Shown here one piece after another: positions 15,158 through 24,961 of a stretch of 35,389 bases of DNA. A model generated the notes under the pieces. That model saw nothing but the letters and a program-made list of their open reading frames with translations, was not told where the DNA came from and made no database searches. A program made the position numbers and the translations under genes. Position 1 is the first letter of the stretch. Each line of letters starts with the position of its first letter. This stretch comes from Candidatus Desulfofervidaceae bacterium (GTDB lineage: Bacteria; Desulfobacterota; Desulfofervidia; Desulfofervidales; Desulfofervidaceae), in assembly GCA_027038965.1 (NCBI GenBank), contig JALWFG010000007.1, positions 1 to 35,389 of the forward strand. The letters are read 5' to 3'.

Positions 15158-16591
15158 ATGCTTTATATATATAATACCTTAACTCGCCAGAAGGAAGTTT
15201 TTACCCCGCTCAAAGAAGGTAAAATAGGCATTTATGTCTGTGGCATCACGGCCTATGATTACTGCCATATGGGGCACGCTCGCTCGGCAATTGTATTTGA
15301 TGTCATTGTGAGGTATCTCCGCCATCTTGGTTATAAGGTAAACTTTGTGCGCAATTTTACCGATATAGATGATAAGATTATCAACCGAGCCAATAAGGAG
15401 GGGAAGTCGGCCTCAGAAATTGCCAATTTTTTTATCAAGGCCTTTTATGAAGATATGGATGCCCTTGGGGTAGGCAGGGCGGACATTGAACCTAGGGCGA
15501 CCGAACATATTCCAGAGATGATCGCTCTCATAGAACAAATTTTAAAAAAGGGACACGGGTATGTAGAAAATGGTAATGTATATTTTAGCGTGGAAAGCTT
15601 TCCCCGCTACGGCAGGCTTTCTGGACGGAATCTAGACGAAATGTTGGCAGGGGCTAGGGTAGAAGTTGATCCCCACAAACGGCATCCCTTAGATTTTGCC
15701 CTTTGGAAGGCCGCTAAGCCAAAAGAGCCGTGGTGGGAAAGCCCCTGGGGTAAAGGCCGGCCTGGGTGGCACTTGGAGTGTTCTGCTATGAGTATGAAGT
15801 ATTTAGGAGAAACCTTTGATATCCACGGCGGAGGACAGGATTTAATCTTTCCTCACCATGAAAATGAGATTGCTCAGTCCGAGGCCGCTACGGGGAAGCC
15901 CTTTGTGCGTTATTGGATTCACCACGGCTTTTTGACAATCAACAAGGAAAAGATGTCAAAATCCTTAGGTAATTTCTTCACTATCAGAGAAGTCTTGGCA
16001 AAGTACCATCCAGAGGCCATTCGCCTGTTTTTCCTTAACCATCATTATAGGAGCCCCGTAGACTTTTCTGATGCCGCCCTAGAGGAGGCCACTAATGCCC
16101 TAGAAAGGGTTTATTTGACCTTAAAAAGGGCCAAGGAAATCTGTGGGAATACAGAAGTAGTTGCCGAAGAAAGAATAACAGGGGAACCCCTTTATAAAGA
16201 AATCACTCAAGTAGAAAAACACTTTGAAGAAGCCATGAACGATGATTTTAATACGGCCCTTGCCCTAGGTTATCTTTTCGGAGGAATCAGGACCTTGAAT
16301 AAATATTTATCTCAGTCAAGTATCAATAAAGAAGTTTTGGTATGGGCAATAAAAAAGACTGCAAATTTGGGCAACATTTTGGGGTTGTTTCAATCAGACC
16401 CCGATAGCTTCTTGAAGCAAGAAATGCCTTTAAGTGTGGAGGAAATAGAGGCCTTAATTGCGGAAAGAGCGGAAGCTAGAAAAAATAGAAATTTTAAAAA
16501 GGCTGATGCCATTAGAGATAGACTCAAAGAAGTAGGTATCATTTTAGAGGATACACCCCAAGGCACTACCTGGAGGGTAAAAAGGAGATAG
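15158..16591 (+). CDS. cysS: Cysteinyl-tRNA synthetase
   Basis: This 477-aa class I synthetase charges tRNA-Cys. Its HIGH-type motif is HMGH (37-40) and its KMSKS loop is at 265-269. The zinc ligands are visible as C28 (YVCGIT), the Cys of WHLECSAM (about 209) and the histidines of FPHHENE (about 234). The C-terminal DALR and anticodon-binding region ends with KNRNFKKADAIRDRLKEVGI and EDTPQGTTWR, as usual. A GGGAGTGAG ribosome-binding site precedes the ATG. The glucan phosphorylase gene starts 3 bp after the stop. Confidence 0.97.
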   Translation: MLYIYNTLTRQKEVFTPLKEGKIGIYVCGITAYDYCHMGHARSAIVFDVIVRYLRHLGYKVNFVRNFTDIDDKIINRANKEGKSASEIANFFIKAFYEDMDALGVGRADIEPRATEHIPEMIALIEQILKKGHGYVENGNVYFSVESFPRYGRLSGRNLDEMLAGARVEVDPHKRHPLDFALWKAAKPKEPWWESPWGKGRPGWHLECSAMSMKYLGETFDIHGGGQDLIFPHHENEIAQSEAATGKPFVRYWIHHGFLTINKEKMSKSLGNFFTIREVLAKYHPEAIRLFFLNHHYRSPVDFSDAALEEATNALERVYLTLKRAKEICGNTEVVAEERITGEPLYKEITQVEKHFEEAMNDDFNTALALGYLFGGIRTLNKYLSQSSINKEVLVWAIKKTANLGNILGLFQSDPDSFLKQEMPLSVEEIEALIAERAEARKNRNFKKADAIRDRLKEVGIILEDTPQGTTWRVKRR

Positions 16592-16593
16592 AA

Positions 16594-19149
16594 ATGGAAG
16601 GTTTGCACATTTTTACTGTATCTTTAAGGCTACCAGACAACCTTAGACCTTTAGAAGAGATGGCTTACAATCTTTTATTCTCTTGGAACCCCGAGATCAT
16701 TGCCCTTTTCAGAAGGCTGGATAGACGGCTGTGGGAAGAAACAGGCCATAACCCTGTATTGATGCTATCCCAATTATCTCGCCATAGGATTGAAGAATTA
16801 AGCCAAGACGAGGCATTTTTGTCCTATATGCAACGAGTTTATCAAGAATTTAAAACCTATCTTACTACTCCTCATTTTGCCCCCTTTTTTACACCAGAAA
16901 AAAATTTATTAGTTGCCTATTTTTCAGCGGAATTTGCTCTTACAGATTGTTTACCGATGTATTCAGGTGGATTGGGGGTTTTGGCAGGCGATCATTTAAA
17001 GTCTTCTAGCGATTTAAACTTGCCCCTTGTAGGTGTAGGGTTGCTCTACCAACACGGATATTTTAGGCAAAGACTTTGTGCCGATGGAAGGCAAGAGGAA
17101 ATCTACCCTGAAAACGACTTTTATCATATGCCTTTAAAATTGGAAAAAGACAAAAATGGCAATCCCATTTTGATAGATGTGGATTTAAAGGGCGAAAAGG
17201 CGTATGCCCAAATATGGAGGGTAGATATAGGCAGAATTAGACTCTATCTGCTGGATACCAATTTACCCCAAAATCCCCCCCATATTCAAAATACCACTTA
17301 TAGACTCTATGATGCCGATAGAGAAACACGTTTAAGACAAGAAATTATGTTGGGAATTGGAGGAGTCCGGGCTTTATACCACCTCGGAATCAATCCCACG
17401 GTCTTTCACATGAACGAAGGGCATTCTGCCTTTGCTGGATTGGAAAGAATAAGAATCTTACGCCAACAAACAGGAATTTCATTTGATGCCGCCCATTTGG
17501 CAGTTATGGCAAGCAATGTCTTCACGACTCACACTTCAGTCCCTGCAGGGATAGATATCTTTGATCCCGGGCTGATAGAGGCCTACTTTGCCAATTATGC
17601 CCCTCAACTTGGAATCTCTGTCCCTGTTTTGCTTGGACTAGGGCGCAAGAACCCCTCAGACCCTCATGAACCCTTTTGTATGAATATTTTGGCCATGAAA
17701 CTTTCAGGCCATATCAATGCGGTAAGCAGGCTTCACACCACCGTCTCTCAAAGGCTTTGGCATGTCCTTTGGCCCGCTATACCCCGAGAAGATGTGCCTA
17801 TAAGACATGTAACGAATGGGATCCATGTTCCTTCCTGGGTCTCCAGAGATATGGCCGAGCTTTATAACCGCTATTTAGGACCTCATTGGTATGAAGACCC
17901 GGATAATCAAAAGGTTTGGTCAAGGATTATGGAAGTCCCTGATGAAGAATTGTGGGGCACTCATGAAAGAAGGCGGGAAAGGCTAGTAGCCTTTTGCCGT
18001 AGGAGGCTTCAAAGGCAGCTTCTCAGAAGAGGAGCACCACAAAGCGAGCTTATGAAAGTAAATCAAATTTTGAATCCCGAAGCGTTGACTATTGTATGGG
18101 CTAGAAGGATGGTAACTTATAAAAGGCCCACCTTAATCTTCCGAAATCCCGCGAGACTTGCTAAAATTTTAAATAATCCCACCCGTCCAGTCCAAATTAT
18201 CATGGCAGGCAAGGCCCATCCTGCGGATGAGCCCGCCAAGGAACTTATTAGACAGATTATTTCCTTCGCCAGAGAGGAACGTTTTCGTTATCGGCTTGTT
18301 TTTATAGAGGACTATGACCTGGAAGTGGCAAGATATTTAGTAGAAGGGGCAGATGTCTGGTTAAACACCCCTAGAAAACCCAATGAGGCATGTGGCACAA
18401 GTGGTATGAAGGCCGTTGCCAATGGGGCCCTTCATGTAAGCACAGACGATGGATGGTGGGCCGAGGCCTATAGGCCGGAATTAGGCTGGAAGATTGGGTT
18501 GGGTGATGAATATGACAATCCTGAACACCAAGATGAAGTAGAAAGTAACTCCCTTTACAATCTCCTAGAACATGAAATTGTGCCTCTGTTCTATGATAGG
18601 GGACCTGATGGCCTGCCTAAGGGATGGATCCAAAAAATGAAGCAATCTATGCGCCACCTTTGTCCTCAATTCAATGCCCACAGGATGTTAGAAGAATATG
18701 TCAAGGATTATTATCTTCCGGCCTTTCATTACTGGCAAAAATTGGATACCAATGGCTTCAAGGGAGCCCAACAGTTGGCAGATTGGAAAAACCGGGTAAT
18801 GACCAATTGGGGACAAGTCAAGGTCCTAAAGGTAGAACCTACAGGGGACATCGAGGTGCCTGCTGGAAGTGAGTTAGAAATCAAGGCCTGGATAGAATTA
18901 GGAGCATTAAACCCTGAAGAACTTAATGTAGAAATATCCTTTGGGCAAATCACATTTAGTGGGGAAATTAAGCATAGAAAAAAGGTAAAGATGAATGCTA
19001 CCCACAAAGAAAATAACACCTATATCTTCCGAGGCAAAATCGCTTGCCACGATACTGGAAGATTTGGATATAAACTCAAGATCACCCCTTACCACCCCAA
19101 CCTAGTTCCTTCTTATTACTTATTAGGTGTCCTGGTGGTATGGGGGTAA
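16594..19149 (+). CDS. glgP: Alpha-glucan (glycogen) phosphorylase
   Basis: This 851-aa GT35 enzyme releases glucose-1-phosphate from glycogen or maltodextrin. The N-terminal 100 residues match the DUF3417 domain of the long bacterial/archaeal phosphorylases (SLRLPDNLRPLEEMAYNLLF, then SWNPE). The central part has YSAEFAL-like and SGGLGVLAGDHLKSSSDL blocks. The PLP lysine is K606 in EACGTSGMKAVANGALHVST. The last 90 residues form a beta-rich domain also seen in this subgroup. GGAG precedes the start, which lies 3 bp after the cysS stop, so they share a transcript. It converges on prfA, whose end directly abuts it. Confidence 0.95.
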   Translation: MEGLHIFTVSLRLPDNLRPLEEMAYNLLFSWNPEIIALFRRLDRRLWEETGHNPVLMLSQLSRHRIEELSQDEAFLSYMQRVYQEFKTYLTTPHFAPFFTPEKNLLVAYFSAEFALTDCLPMYSGGLGVLAGDHLKSSSDLNLPLVGVGLLYQHGYFRQRLCADGRQEEIYPENDFYHMPLKLEKDKNGNPILIDVDLKGEKAYAQIWRVDIGRIRLYLLDTNLPQNPPHIQNTTYRLYDADRETRLRQEIMLGIGGVRALYHLGINPTVFHMNEGHSAFAGLERIRILRQQTGISFDAAHLAVMASNVFTTHTSVPAGIDIFDPGLIEAYFANYAPQLGISVPVLLGLGRKNPSDPHEPFCMNILAMKLSGHINAVSRLHTTVSQRLWHVLWPAIPREDVPIRHVTNGIHVPSWVSRDMAELYNRYLGPHWYEDPDNQKVWSRIMEVPDEELWGTHERRRERLVAFCRRRLQRQLLRRGAPQSELMKVNQILNPEALTIVWARRMVTYKRPTLIFRNPARLAKILNNPTRPVQIIMAGKAHPADEPAKELIRQIISFAREERFRYRLVFIEDYDLEVARYLVEGADVWLNTPRKPNEACGTSGMKAVANGALHVSTDDGWWAEAYRPELGWKIGLGDEYDNPEHQDEVESNSLYNLLEHEIVPLFYDRGPDGLPKGWIQKMKQSMRHLCPQFNAHRMLEEYVKDYYLPAFHYWQKLDTNGFKGAQQLADWKNRVMTNWGQVKVLKVEPTGDIEVPAGSELEIKAWIELGALNPEELNVEISFGQITFSGEIKHRKKVKMNATHKENNTYIFRGKIACHDTGRFGYKLKITPYHPNLVPSYYLLGVLVVWG

Positions 19150-20235
19150 TCAATGTAGCCCCATATTTTTGATAGCTTCGGCCTGAAAATGGGTGATGAG
19201 GGTGTCTATAATCTCATCTAGGTCTCCTTCAAGAACCTCTTCCAACCGATAGAGTGTCAGTCCAATGCGATGATCCGTCACGCGACCTTGAGGGAAATTG
19301 TAGGTCCGAATCCGTTCACTCCGATCACCACTTCCCACTTGACTTCTCCTTTGAGTGGCAATTTGCTGCTCTTGCTCTTGTCTTATCTTATCCAAAAGCC
19401 TTGCCCTAAGAATCTTCATAGCCTTGATTTTATTCTTAAGCTGAGACCGTTCATCTTGGCATTGCACTACAATACCTGTAGGGATGTGCGTAATCCGCAC
19501 AGCTGTTTCTAACTTGTTGACATTTTGTCCTCCAGGACCTGAAGCCCTAAAGACATCTATCCTTAAATCATTGGGATTAATGTCAACTTCTACTTCTTCG
19601 GCCTCAGGCAAAATTGCAACCGTTACGGCAGAAGTGTGAATTCGGCCCTGTGATTCTGTTTCAGGCACCCGCTGGACTCGGTGCACCCCACTTTCGTATT
19701 TTAACCTACTATAAGCCCCTTTGCCTTCAATAGAGGCAATAATCTCTTTAATGCCTCCCATCCCTGTAAAGTGAGAACTCAAAATATCTACCTTCCATTT
19801 CTTTCTTTCGGCATATTTGGTATACATTTTAAAAAGGTCTGATGCAAATAAGGCTGCTTCTTCCCCGCCTGTGCCTGCCCTTATTTCTAAAATCACATTT
19901 TTTTCGTCATTGGGGTCTTTGGGCAAAAGAAGGACCTTTAGCTCCTTTTCCTTGTTTTCCAAGGCTTCTTTTATTTGGGCAATTTCTGCCTTGGCCAAGG
20001 TTCTTATTTCTTCATCTTTGTCCTTCAAAAGCTCTTTATTTTCTTCTAATTCCTTGTCCAATTTTTTGTACTCACGGTATACCTGAACAATCTTTGATAA
20101 TTCTGCGTGTTCTTTGGCGTATTGCTTATATTTTTCCGGGTTGTTCAACACCTCAGCAGTGCCCAATGCCTGCTCCAATTGGACATACCTATTCTCTATT
20201 CCTTCAAGTTTTTGCCAAATACCACCTGTCTTCAT
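19150..20235 (-). CDS. prfA: Peptide chain release factor 1
   Basis: This 361-aa class I release factor recognises UAA/UAG stop codons. The decoding tripeptide position reads P191-E-T193 ([20 protein letters not shown]), the RF1-type PxT, rather than the SPF of RF2. The catalytic GGQ is at 235-237 ([19 protein letters not shown]). The N-terminal coiled-coil domain (about 10-105) is Lys/Glu-rich, as expected. The last codons abut the stop of glgP on the other strand. It is third in the rho-rpmE-prfA cluster, 1 bp after rpmE. Confidence 0.97.
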   Translation of the reverse strand: MKTGGIWQKLEGIENRYVQLEQALGTAEVLNNPEKYKQYAKEHAELSKIVQVYREYKKLDKELEENKELLKDKDEEIRTLAKAEIAQIKEALENKEKELKVLLLPKDPNDEKNVILEIRAGTGGEEAALFASDLFKMYTKYAERKKWKVDILSSHFTGMGGIKEIIASIEGKGAYSRLKYESGVHRVQRVPETESQGRIHTSAVTVAILPEAEEVEVDINPNDLRIDVFRASGPGGQNVNKLETAVRITHIPTGIVVQCQDERSQLKNKIKAMKILRARLLDKIRQEQEQQIATQRRSQVGSGDRSERIRTYNFPQGRVTDHRIGLTLYRLEEVLEGDLDEIIDTLITHFQAEAIKNMGLH

Positions 20236-20236
20236 A

Positions 20237-20446
20237 TTACTTCTCTGCGGTCAATCCATATTTCTTTCTAAATTTTTCAATCTGACCAGCGCTATCTACG
20301 AATTTTTCCTTTCCTGTAAAAAAGGGATGACAATGGGAGCAGATTTCTACCTTTATATCCTTTTGAGTAGAGCCTACCTCCAATTCAAATCCGCATGCAC
20401 ATTTAATTTTAGTGCGATAATACTTAGGATGAATATCCTTTTTCAT
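20237..20446 (-). CDS. rpmE: 50S ribosomal protein L31, zinc-binding form
   Basis: This 69-aa ribosomal protein starts [10 protein letters not shown], the typical L31 opening. It keeps the four zinc cysteines C16, C18, C36 and C39 (CAC and CSHC), so it is the zinc-containing (C+) paralogue. The zinc-free form, usually induced in zinc starvation, is not in the window. GGAGGGAAG precedes the start. rho-rpmE-prfA is a widespread bacterial gene order. Confidence 0.97.
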   Translation of the reverse strand: MKKDIHPKYYRTKIKCACGFELEVGSTQKDIKVEICSHCHPFFTGKEKFVDSAGQIEKFRKKYGLTAEK

Positions 20447-20503
20447 CTTCCTTCCCTCCTTTCTGAAAGCGGATTTATAATCTTATTTTTTATATTTGAC
20501 AAG

Positions 20504-21751
20504 TTATTGGTTCATAGAATTTAGAAATTCTTCATTTGTCTCTGTGGCCTTGATTTTATCTAATAGAAACTCCATCGCATCAACCGGATTTAAAGGAGAG
20601 AGAAGCTTCCGCAACAACCAGATTCGGGGCAAATATTGAGGATCAGTAAGAAGTTCTTCCCTTCTGGTTCCAGATTTATTAATGTCAATAGCTGGAAAAA
20701 CCCTTTTATCACTAAGTCGCCTGTCTAAATGAATCTCCATATTCCCCGTGCCCTTAAATTCCTCAAAAATCACTTCATCCATTCGACTTCCAGTTTCAAT
20801 AAGGGCAGTAGCAATGATGGTAAGACTGCCTCCTTCTTCAATATTTCTGGCAGCTCCAAAAAAACGCTTGGGACGGTGAAGGGCATGGGCATCTATACCA
20901 CCTGATAGGATTTTACCGCTGGCAGGAACAACCGTATTATAAGCCCTAGCAAGCCTGGTAATACTATCTAACAGGATAACTACGTCCTTCTTGTGTTCTA
21001 CCATACGCTTAGCCTTTTCTATAACCATTTCTGCCACTTGAATATGTCGATGAGCTGGCTCATCAAATGTGGAACTAACAACCTCTGTCCCTACACTCCT
21101 TTTCCAATCAGTAACTTCTTCAGGCCTTTCATCAATAAGCAACACAATTAAATAAATTTCGGGATGATTGGCCTCAATGGCATGAGCAATGCTTTTTAAA
21201 AGCACAGTTTTACCAGTTCGGGGTGGAGCCACAATCAGTCCCCTCTGTCCCTTGCCAATAGGAGTAAGTAAATCCATAATTCGGGTAGAGTAATCCTGGG
21301 GATTATATTCCAAATTAATCTTTTCATTTGGGAAAAGAGGGGTTAGATTATCAAAGGAAATTATTTCCCTTGCCTTTTCTGGAGGTTCTTCATTTATGGA
21401 TTCTACCTTTAATAAGGCAAAATATTTCTCACCCTCTTTTGGGGGGCGGATTTCTCCTTTCACTATGTCACCAGTACGCAAACCAAACTTTTTTATTTGG
21501 GATGGAGAAACATAAATGTCATCGGGTCCTGGCAAGTAATTGTTATAAGGAGAACGCAAGAAACCAAATCCATCTGGTAAAATTTCCAAAACCCCTTCGC
21601 CATAAATGGACTCGTTGCGCTGGGCCTGGGTCTGAAGGAGGGTAAAAATGAGCTCTTGTTTGTTCATGCCAGGTGAGATTTCTATACTCAGTTCCTTTGC
21701 CAAACCAAGAAGGTCACTCACTTTCATCGCCTTAAGTTGCGCCAAATTCAT
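20504..21751 (-). CDS. rho: Transcription termination factor Rho
   Basis: This hexameric RNA helicase ends transcription at Rho-dependent sites. I chose the ATG at 21751 ([20 protein letters not shown], the usual Rho N-terminus, 415 aa) because GAGGCG lies 6 nt upstream. A TTG five codons earlier also exists but lacks spacing for that site. The RNA-binding cold-shock-like domain contains LPDGFGFLR. The ATPase core has APPRTGKT (Walker A), a Walker B stretch [17 protein letters not shown], the Q-loop region and [23 protein letters not shown] carrying the arginine finger. Length and motifs are standard for the family. Confidence 0.96.
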   Translation of the reverse strand: MNLAQLKAMKVSDLLGLAKELSIEISPGMNKQELIFTLLQTQAQRNESIYGEGVLEILPDGFGFLRSPYNNYLPGPDDIYVSPSQIKKFGLRTGDIVKGEIRPPKEGEKYFALLKVESINEEPPEKAREIISFDNLTPLFPNEKINLEYNPQDYSTRIMDLLTPIGKGQRGLIVAPPRTGKTVLLKSIAHAIEANHPEIYLIVLLIDERPEEVTDWKRSVGTEVVSSTFDEPAHRHIQVAEMVIEKAKRMVEHKKDVVILLDSITRLARAYNTVVPASGKILSGGIDAHALHRPKRFFGAARNIEEGGSLTIIATALIETGSRMDEVIFEEFKGTGNMEIHLDRRLSDKRVFPAIDINKSGTRREELLTDPQYLPRIWLLRKLLSPLNPVDAMEFLLDKIKATETNEEFLNSMNQ

Positions 21752-22211
21752 CTTATCGCCTCGCAAAATAAATATATTTTTTTTATACTAAACTAATATC
21801 AAACCTTGATAAACCAAAGAGAAAAACATCTCCTTAAGCATAAGAAATTATAGAAAAAACGTAAGAATATAGTACTACTTGACCTACGAAGACAAAACAG
21901 AGCATCAAAACCCTACTTGATTGTTATTATCAGTTAACCTCTCCAATCAGATCCCTACAATAAAAGGTGGGATACTCTTCTTATAATTTCTTTCTCTCCA
22001 AATGTCAAGACTATCCCAAACCCAAAATCCACGACCTCTTTGAGGTTATAGGTAGAGGCTGTAAAAGTTGTAGAAGGAAAAGAGCTCCCTTAAAACTTAA
22101 GGACTAGGGGCTTATGTTTTTGGGATTTTGGGCCAATCGAAGGCAGTAAGGTAGGGTCATAGAGTAAATTTATCAGTTGTATTTTGGGATATTTTGTGTT
22201 AGAAAGAATGC
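21752..22211. other. 460-bp intergenic region between divergent rho and the zinc-ribbon gene
   Basis: I see no gene, tRNA or strong terminator here. There is an AT-rich stretch upstream of rho (about 21765-21790) with a small inverted repeat, TATCAA-ACC-TTGATA, at about 21798-21812. The centre (about 21990-22100) has short CT-rich and GA-rich runs. Both flanking genes start outward, so promoters must lie here, but none stands out. Confidence 0.4.
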
Positions 22212-22820
22212 ATGAAATGTTTAAAATGTGGATACCATTCCTTTGATTACTTAGACGTTTGCCCAAAGTGTGGAACGAATTGGAAGGAATATAAAGAAAG
22301 GTTCAATATCGTTGATTACCGACCTGGAGACTACAATCTTCTAGAAGACCTTGAACTAAACAAGCTTGACGAAGAAGGCCCTAGAACCCTCGGCCAAGAG
22401 GCCGAACTTTGGACTCCCTCCCCTGAACCAGAAGTTCCTTCAGAATTGGAAATGCCTTTTATCTCTGCTGAAGAAGAAATCAGTGCCGCAGAGAAAGAAG
22501 GCAAATTAGAAGAAAGACAAGCAGAACTTCCTTTAGATGCAGAAGAACCCTCCAATACCTTAAAGCCCAAGATGGTAGAAGAGCTTCAAGAAGCAAAGGA
22601 AACTTTAGAAGAAATGGAAAAATTAGAACCAAAAGAAGTAGAATCTGAAATAGAAGACCAAGACCTTTTGAAAGAGGAAAAGGAAGAAATAGAACCTGTT
22701 GATCTTTTGGAAGAAATTTCTGAAGATGAACTTGGGTTCGATATCCCAGATTTGGAGTTGGAACCCGAGCCCTTGGAGGAAGAAGACAAAGAAAAAAGCA
22801 GGGAAAGTAAGCAAGAATAA
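22212..22820 (+). CDS. Zinc-ribbon protein with long acidic tail, unknown function
   Basis: This 202-aa protein has two parts. Residues 1-28 form a zinc ribbon with two CxxC pairs (MKCLKCGYHSFDYLDVCPKC). From about 35 to the end the chain is highly acidic and low in complexity, with long Glu/Asp-rich runs and almost no hydrophobic core, so it is probably disordered or an extended coil. No membrane segment or signal peptide is visible. Similar short proteins are known in deltaproteobacteria without an assigned function; I do not recognise a specific family. It lies 42 bp upstream of comF on the same strand. Codon use and the outward position argue that it is real. Reading frames on the other strand are by-products of its GAA repeats. 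Confidence 0.7.
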   Translation: MKCLKCGYHSFDYLDVCPKCGTNWKEYKERFNIVDYRPGDYNLLEDLELNKLDEEGPRTLGQEAELWTPSPEPEVPSELEMPFISAEEEISAAEKEGKLEERQAELPLDAEEPSNTLKPKMVEELQEAKETLEEMEKLEPKEVESEIEDQDLLKEEKEEIEPVDLLEEISEDELGFDIPDLELEPEPLEEEDKEKSRESKQE

Positions 22821-22862
22821 TGTTTCTAAAAGCCTTTACCACACAGTTTAATCTCAACTGAA

Positions 22863-23621
22863 TTGAAATTGAATGAGAAGGCCATTTTGACACGCCTGAT
22901 TGGTAATTCCTTAAATCATTTGTTAGACATAGTTGTTCCGCGTTTATGCATCGCCTGCGGGACTTTTACTAAAGGGCAAACACCCTTCTGTCCCCAGTGT
23001 GAAGCAAAAATTAAGCTCATCTTGCCTCCATATTGTCCTATTTGTGGCAAACCACTTCCTAAAGGGAACCAACCTCACATTTGCGGAAGTTGTTTGCAAG
23101 AAATTCCCTTCTTTGATAAAGCAAGGTCTGTCTTTTATTATCAAAATTCCATCAGAGAGGCGATTATAAAATTTAAGTTTGCTGAAAGCCTATCACTAAC
23201 AGACTTTTGGGTAAAAAGTATCTTAAAACATCTAAATTCCTTTATAGAGCAAATCTCTCCTGATCTTATATGCCCAGTCCCTCTCCATATCACCCGCTTG
23301 AGACAAAGAGGTTACAACCAAAGCTGGCTTATTGCCAAAAAATTGGGTAAAAACATAGGCATAAAGTCAAGAGCAAGGGTATTAATGAAGAGAAAGGTTA
23401 CTTTAGACCAGGTAGGGCTTAGCATGGCCAAACGAAAGCTGAATGTGCGTAATAGCTTTGAAGTTAACCCTAAAGAAAAAGTTGCCAAAAAATGCATTTT
23501 ATTGATAGATGATGTTTTCACCTCAGGAAGTACTGTAAATGAATGTGCCCGGATTTTAAAAAAGTCAGGGGCTAAAAGGGTTTATGTTATTACCTTGGCG
23601 AGGGCAATCAGTGAAATTTAA
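22863..23621 (+). CDS. comF: ComF-family phosphoribosyltransferase-like protein
   Basis: This 252-aa ComF-type protein takes part in DNA uptake and transformation in some bacteria, though many carriers are not known to be competent. The N-terminal part has eight cysteines in four CxxC pairs (C29/C32, C43/C46, C58/C61, C74/C77), a double zinc ribbon. The C-terminal half is a type I PRTase fold with the PRPP loop LLIDDVFTSGSTVNEC and the PVPL/RxRGYNQ block. No in-frame ATG exists near the 5' end, so it starts with TTG at 22863 or TTG at 22869. It overlaps the amidohydrolase downstream by 11 bp. Confidence 0.88.
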   Translation: MKLNEKAILTRLIGNSLNHLLDIVVPRLCIACGTFTKGQTPFCPQCEAKIKLILPPYCPICGKPLPKGNQPHICGSCLQEIPFFDKARSVFYYQNSIREAIIKFKFAESLSLTDFWVKSILKHLNSFIEQISPDLICPVPLHITRLRQRGYNQSWLIAKKLGKNIGIKSRARVLMKRKVTLDQVGLSMAKRKLNVRNSFEVNPKEKVAKKCILLIDDVFTSGSTVNECARILKKSGAKRVYVITLARAISEI

Positions 23622-24402
23622 GGCTGGAATTATTCAACATTCAGTTAAGTGCGGTGATATAGAGTACAACAAGCAAGTTGTATTTGCTAAAATAAGGCAG
23701 TTAGAGAGACAAAATGTAAGCCTCATCGTCCTTCCAGAATTATGGGCCACGGGATTTGCCTACAAGGAATTAGAATTGTTGGCCAAACAAACTCCCTCTC
23801 TCATCCATCAGATCCAGGAAATAATTTCTAAAAAAACGATAGTTATCGGAACCTTTGCCCAAATTTACCAAAGAAAGATTTATAATACTGCCTTTGTCAT
23901 TGCTAAAGAAGGGATACTTGGTGAGTACCAAAAAATACATCTCTTTAGTCCCTTAAAAGAGGACAAGCATTTCGCTCGGGGATGGCAGTGGCAAACTATC
24001 ACAAGCCCTTTGGGGAATTTGGGGATTATGATTTGTTATGATTTGCGATTCCCTGAGCTAGCGAGATGTTTAACCCTAAGAGGGGCTGAAATTTTAGTAG
24101 TTCCAGCCTCTTGGCCTCAAACAAGAGCTGAACATTGGAAAGTCCTTTTAAGGGCAAGGGCGATTGAAAATCAGGTTTTTGTCATTGGGGCAAATGCATG
24201 TGGCATTCAGGGTCAAATTAAAATGGGAGGCAATTCAGTTATTATCTCCCCTTGGGGAGAAATACTGGCTAGGGCAAACGAAAAAGAAACAATCCTAAAG
24301 ACAGAAATTGACACAGAGCTTATAAAAAGGGCTAGGGAAATAATCCCTTGCTTAAAAGAAAGACGACCTGAGGTATACCATGTCCAAAGAAAAAATTGTT
24401 GA
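23611..24402 (+). CDS. Carbon-nitrogen hydrolase (nitrilase superfamily, omega-amidase-like)
   Basis: This is a cytoplasmic amidase of about 263 aa. The catalytic triad is clear: E43 (LIVLPELWATGF), K108 (GEYQKIHLF) and C142 (MICYDLRFPEL). The preference for FSPLKED after the lysine and RFPEL after the cysteine fits omega-amidase or Nit2-type members, but the substrate is not certain. I chose the GTG at 23611, inside the end of comF and behind GAGGG, because the protein then begins MKFKAGIIQHSV as homologues do. An ATG 27 bp upstream would add nine residues that only repeat the comF frame. It overlaps the next gene by 23 bp. Confidence 0.88.
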   Translation: MKFKAGIIQHSVKCGDIEYNKQVVFAKIRQLERQNVSLIVLPELWATGFAYKELELLAKQTPSLIHQIQEIISKKTIVIGTFAQIYQRKIYNTAFVIAKEGILGEYQKIHLFSPLKEDKHFARGWQWQTITSPLGNLGIMICYDLRFPELARCLTLRGAEILVVPASWPQTRAEHWKVLLRARAIENQVFVIGANACGIQGQIKMGGNSVIISPWGEILARANEKETILKTEIDTELIKRAREIIPCLKERRPEVYHVQRKNC

Positions 24403-24886
24403 TTGGGAAACGATTAAAAGGGAAGTGGCCCTCTGGCGCAGTCAAGGGCTAAGGATAGTGTTTACAAATGGTTGTTTTGACCTTCTCCATGTAGGTCATG
24501 TGCGCTACCTTCAAGAGGCAAAGAAATTGGGAGATAAATTAATTATAGGATTAAATAGCGACTATTCAGTAAGGCAAATTAAAGGCTCAAGTCGACCTAT
24601 CAATCCTCAAGACCATCGGGGCGAAGTTTTGGCAGCATTAGAATGTGTTGATAGAATTGTAATCTTTGATGAACCTACGCCCTTACGCCTAATTACTCAC
24701 TTAGAGCCCGATGTGCTTGTCAAGGGGGCTGATTGGAAAGAGGAGGATATTGTGGGAAGGGAAGTAGTGCTAGGTAGGAGGGGAGCAGTAAGGCGAATTG
24801 CCTTAACGAACGGCATTTCCACAACGGAAATTATCAAAAAAATCTTGGAACGCTATAGAGGCAAAGTAAATGCATCATATCTATAA
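24380..24886 (+). CDS. rfaE2: Heptose-1-phosphate adenylyltransferase (RfaE2/HldE C-terminal type)
   Basis: This 168-aa nucleotidyltransferase makes ADP-D-glycero-beta-D-manno-heptose, a precursor of the LPS inner core. The HxGH signature is at 37-40 (TNGCFDLLHVGHVRYLQEAK), and the C-terminal ISTTEII motif at about 147-153 is typical of the cytidylyltransferase-like fold. It is the stand-alone adenylyltransferase, not the kinase-adenylyltransferase fusion HldE; the kinase partner is not in the window. It overlaps the amidase gene by 23 bp and is followed by kdtA, the next LPS-core gene. Confidence 0.92.
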   Translation: MSKEKIVDWETIKREVALWRSQGLRIVFTNGCFDLLHVGHVRYLQEAKKLGDKLIIGLNSDYSVRQIKGSSRPINPQDHRGEVLAALECVDRIVIFDEPTPLRLITHLEPDVLVKGADWKEEDIVGREVVLGRRGAVRRIALTNGISTTEIIKKILERYRGKVNASYL

Positions 24887-24909
24887 AATGCCTTTCTGTC
24901 TAAATTCCT

Positions 24910-24932
24910 TAGGCGAAAGGCGAAGGGCTAAA
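24910..24932 (+). repeat. AAAGGC-type tract, short copy
   Basis: The sequence AGGCGAAAGGCGAAGGGCTA resembles the tracts at 13390-13435 and in the opposite orientation at 13990-14076 and 28379-28402. It fills most of the short gap between rfaE2 and kdtA. Confidence 0.4.
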
Positions 24933-24961
24933 GACAAATTAGCAATTTGAGGAGCAGTCAA

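Noticed and set aside
19817-20285. Plus-strand frames of up to 147 codons opposite prfA and rpmE
   Set aside because: They lie wholly antisense to two strongly conserved genes and show no family features.
21767-22211. Search for a tRNA or structured RNA in the rho upstream region
   Set aside because: No T-loop GGTTCGAATCC-like sequence, cloverleaf pairing or known riboswitch core was seen.
22331-22893. Several long minus-strand frames opposite the acidic zinc-ribbon gene
   Set aside because: They are Ser- or Leu/Phe-rich by-products of GAA/GAG codon repeats on the plus strand.
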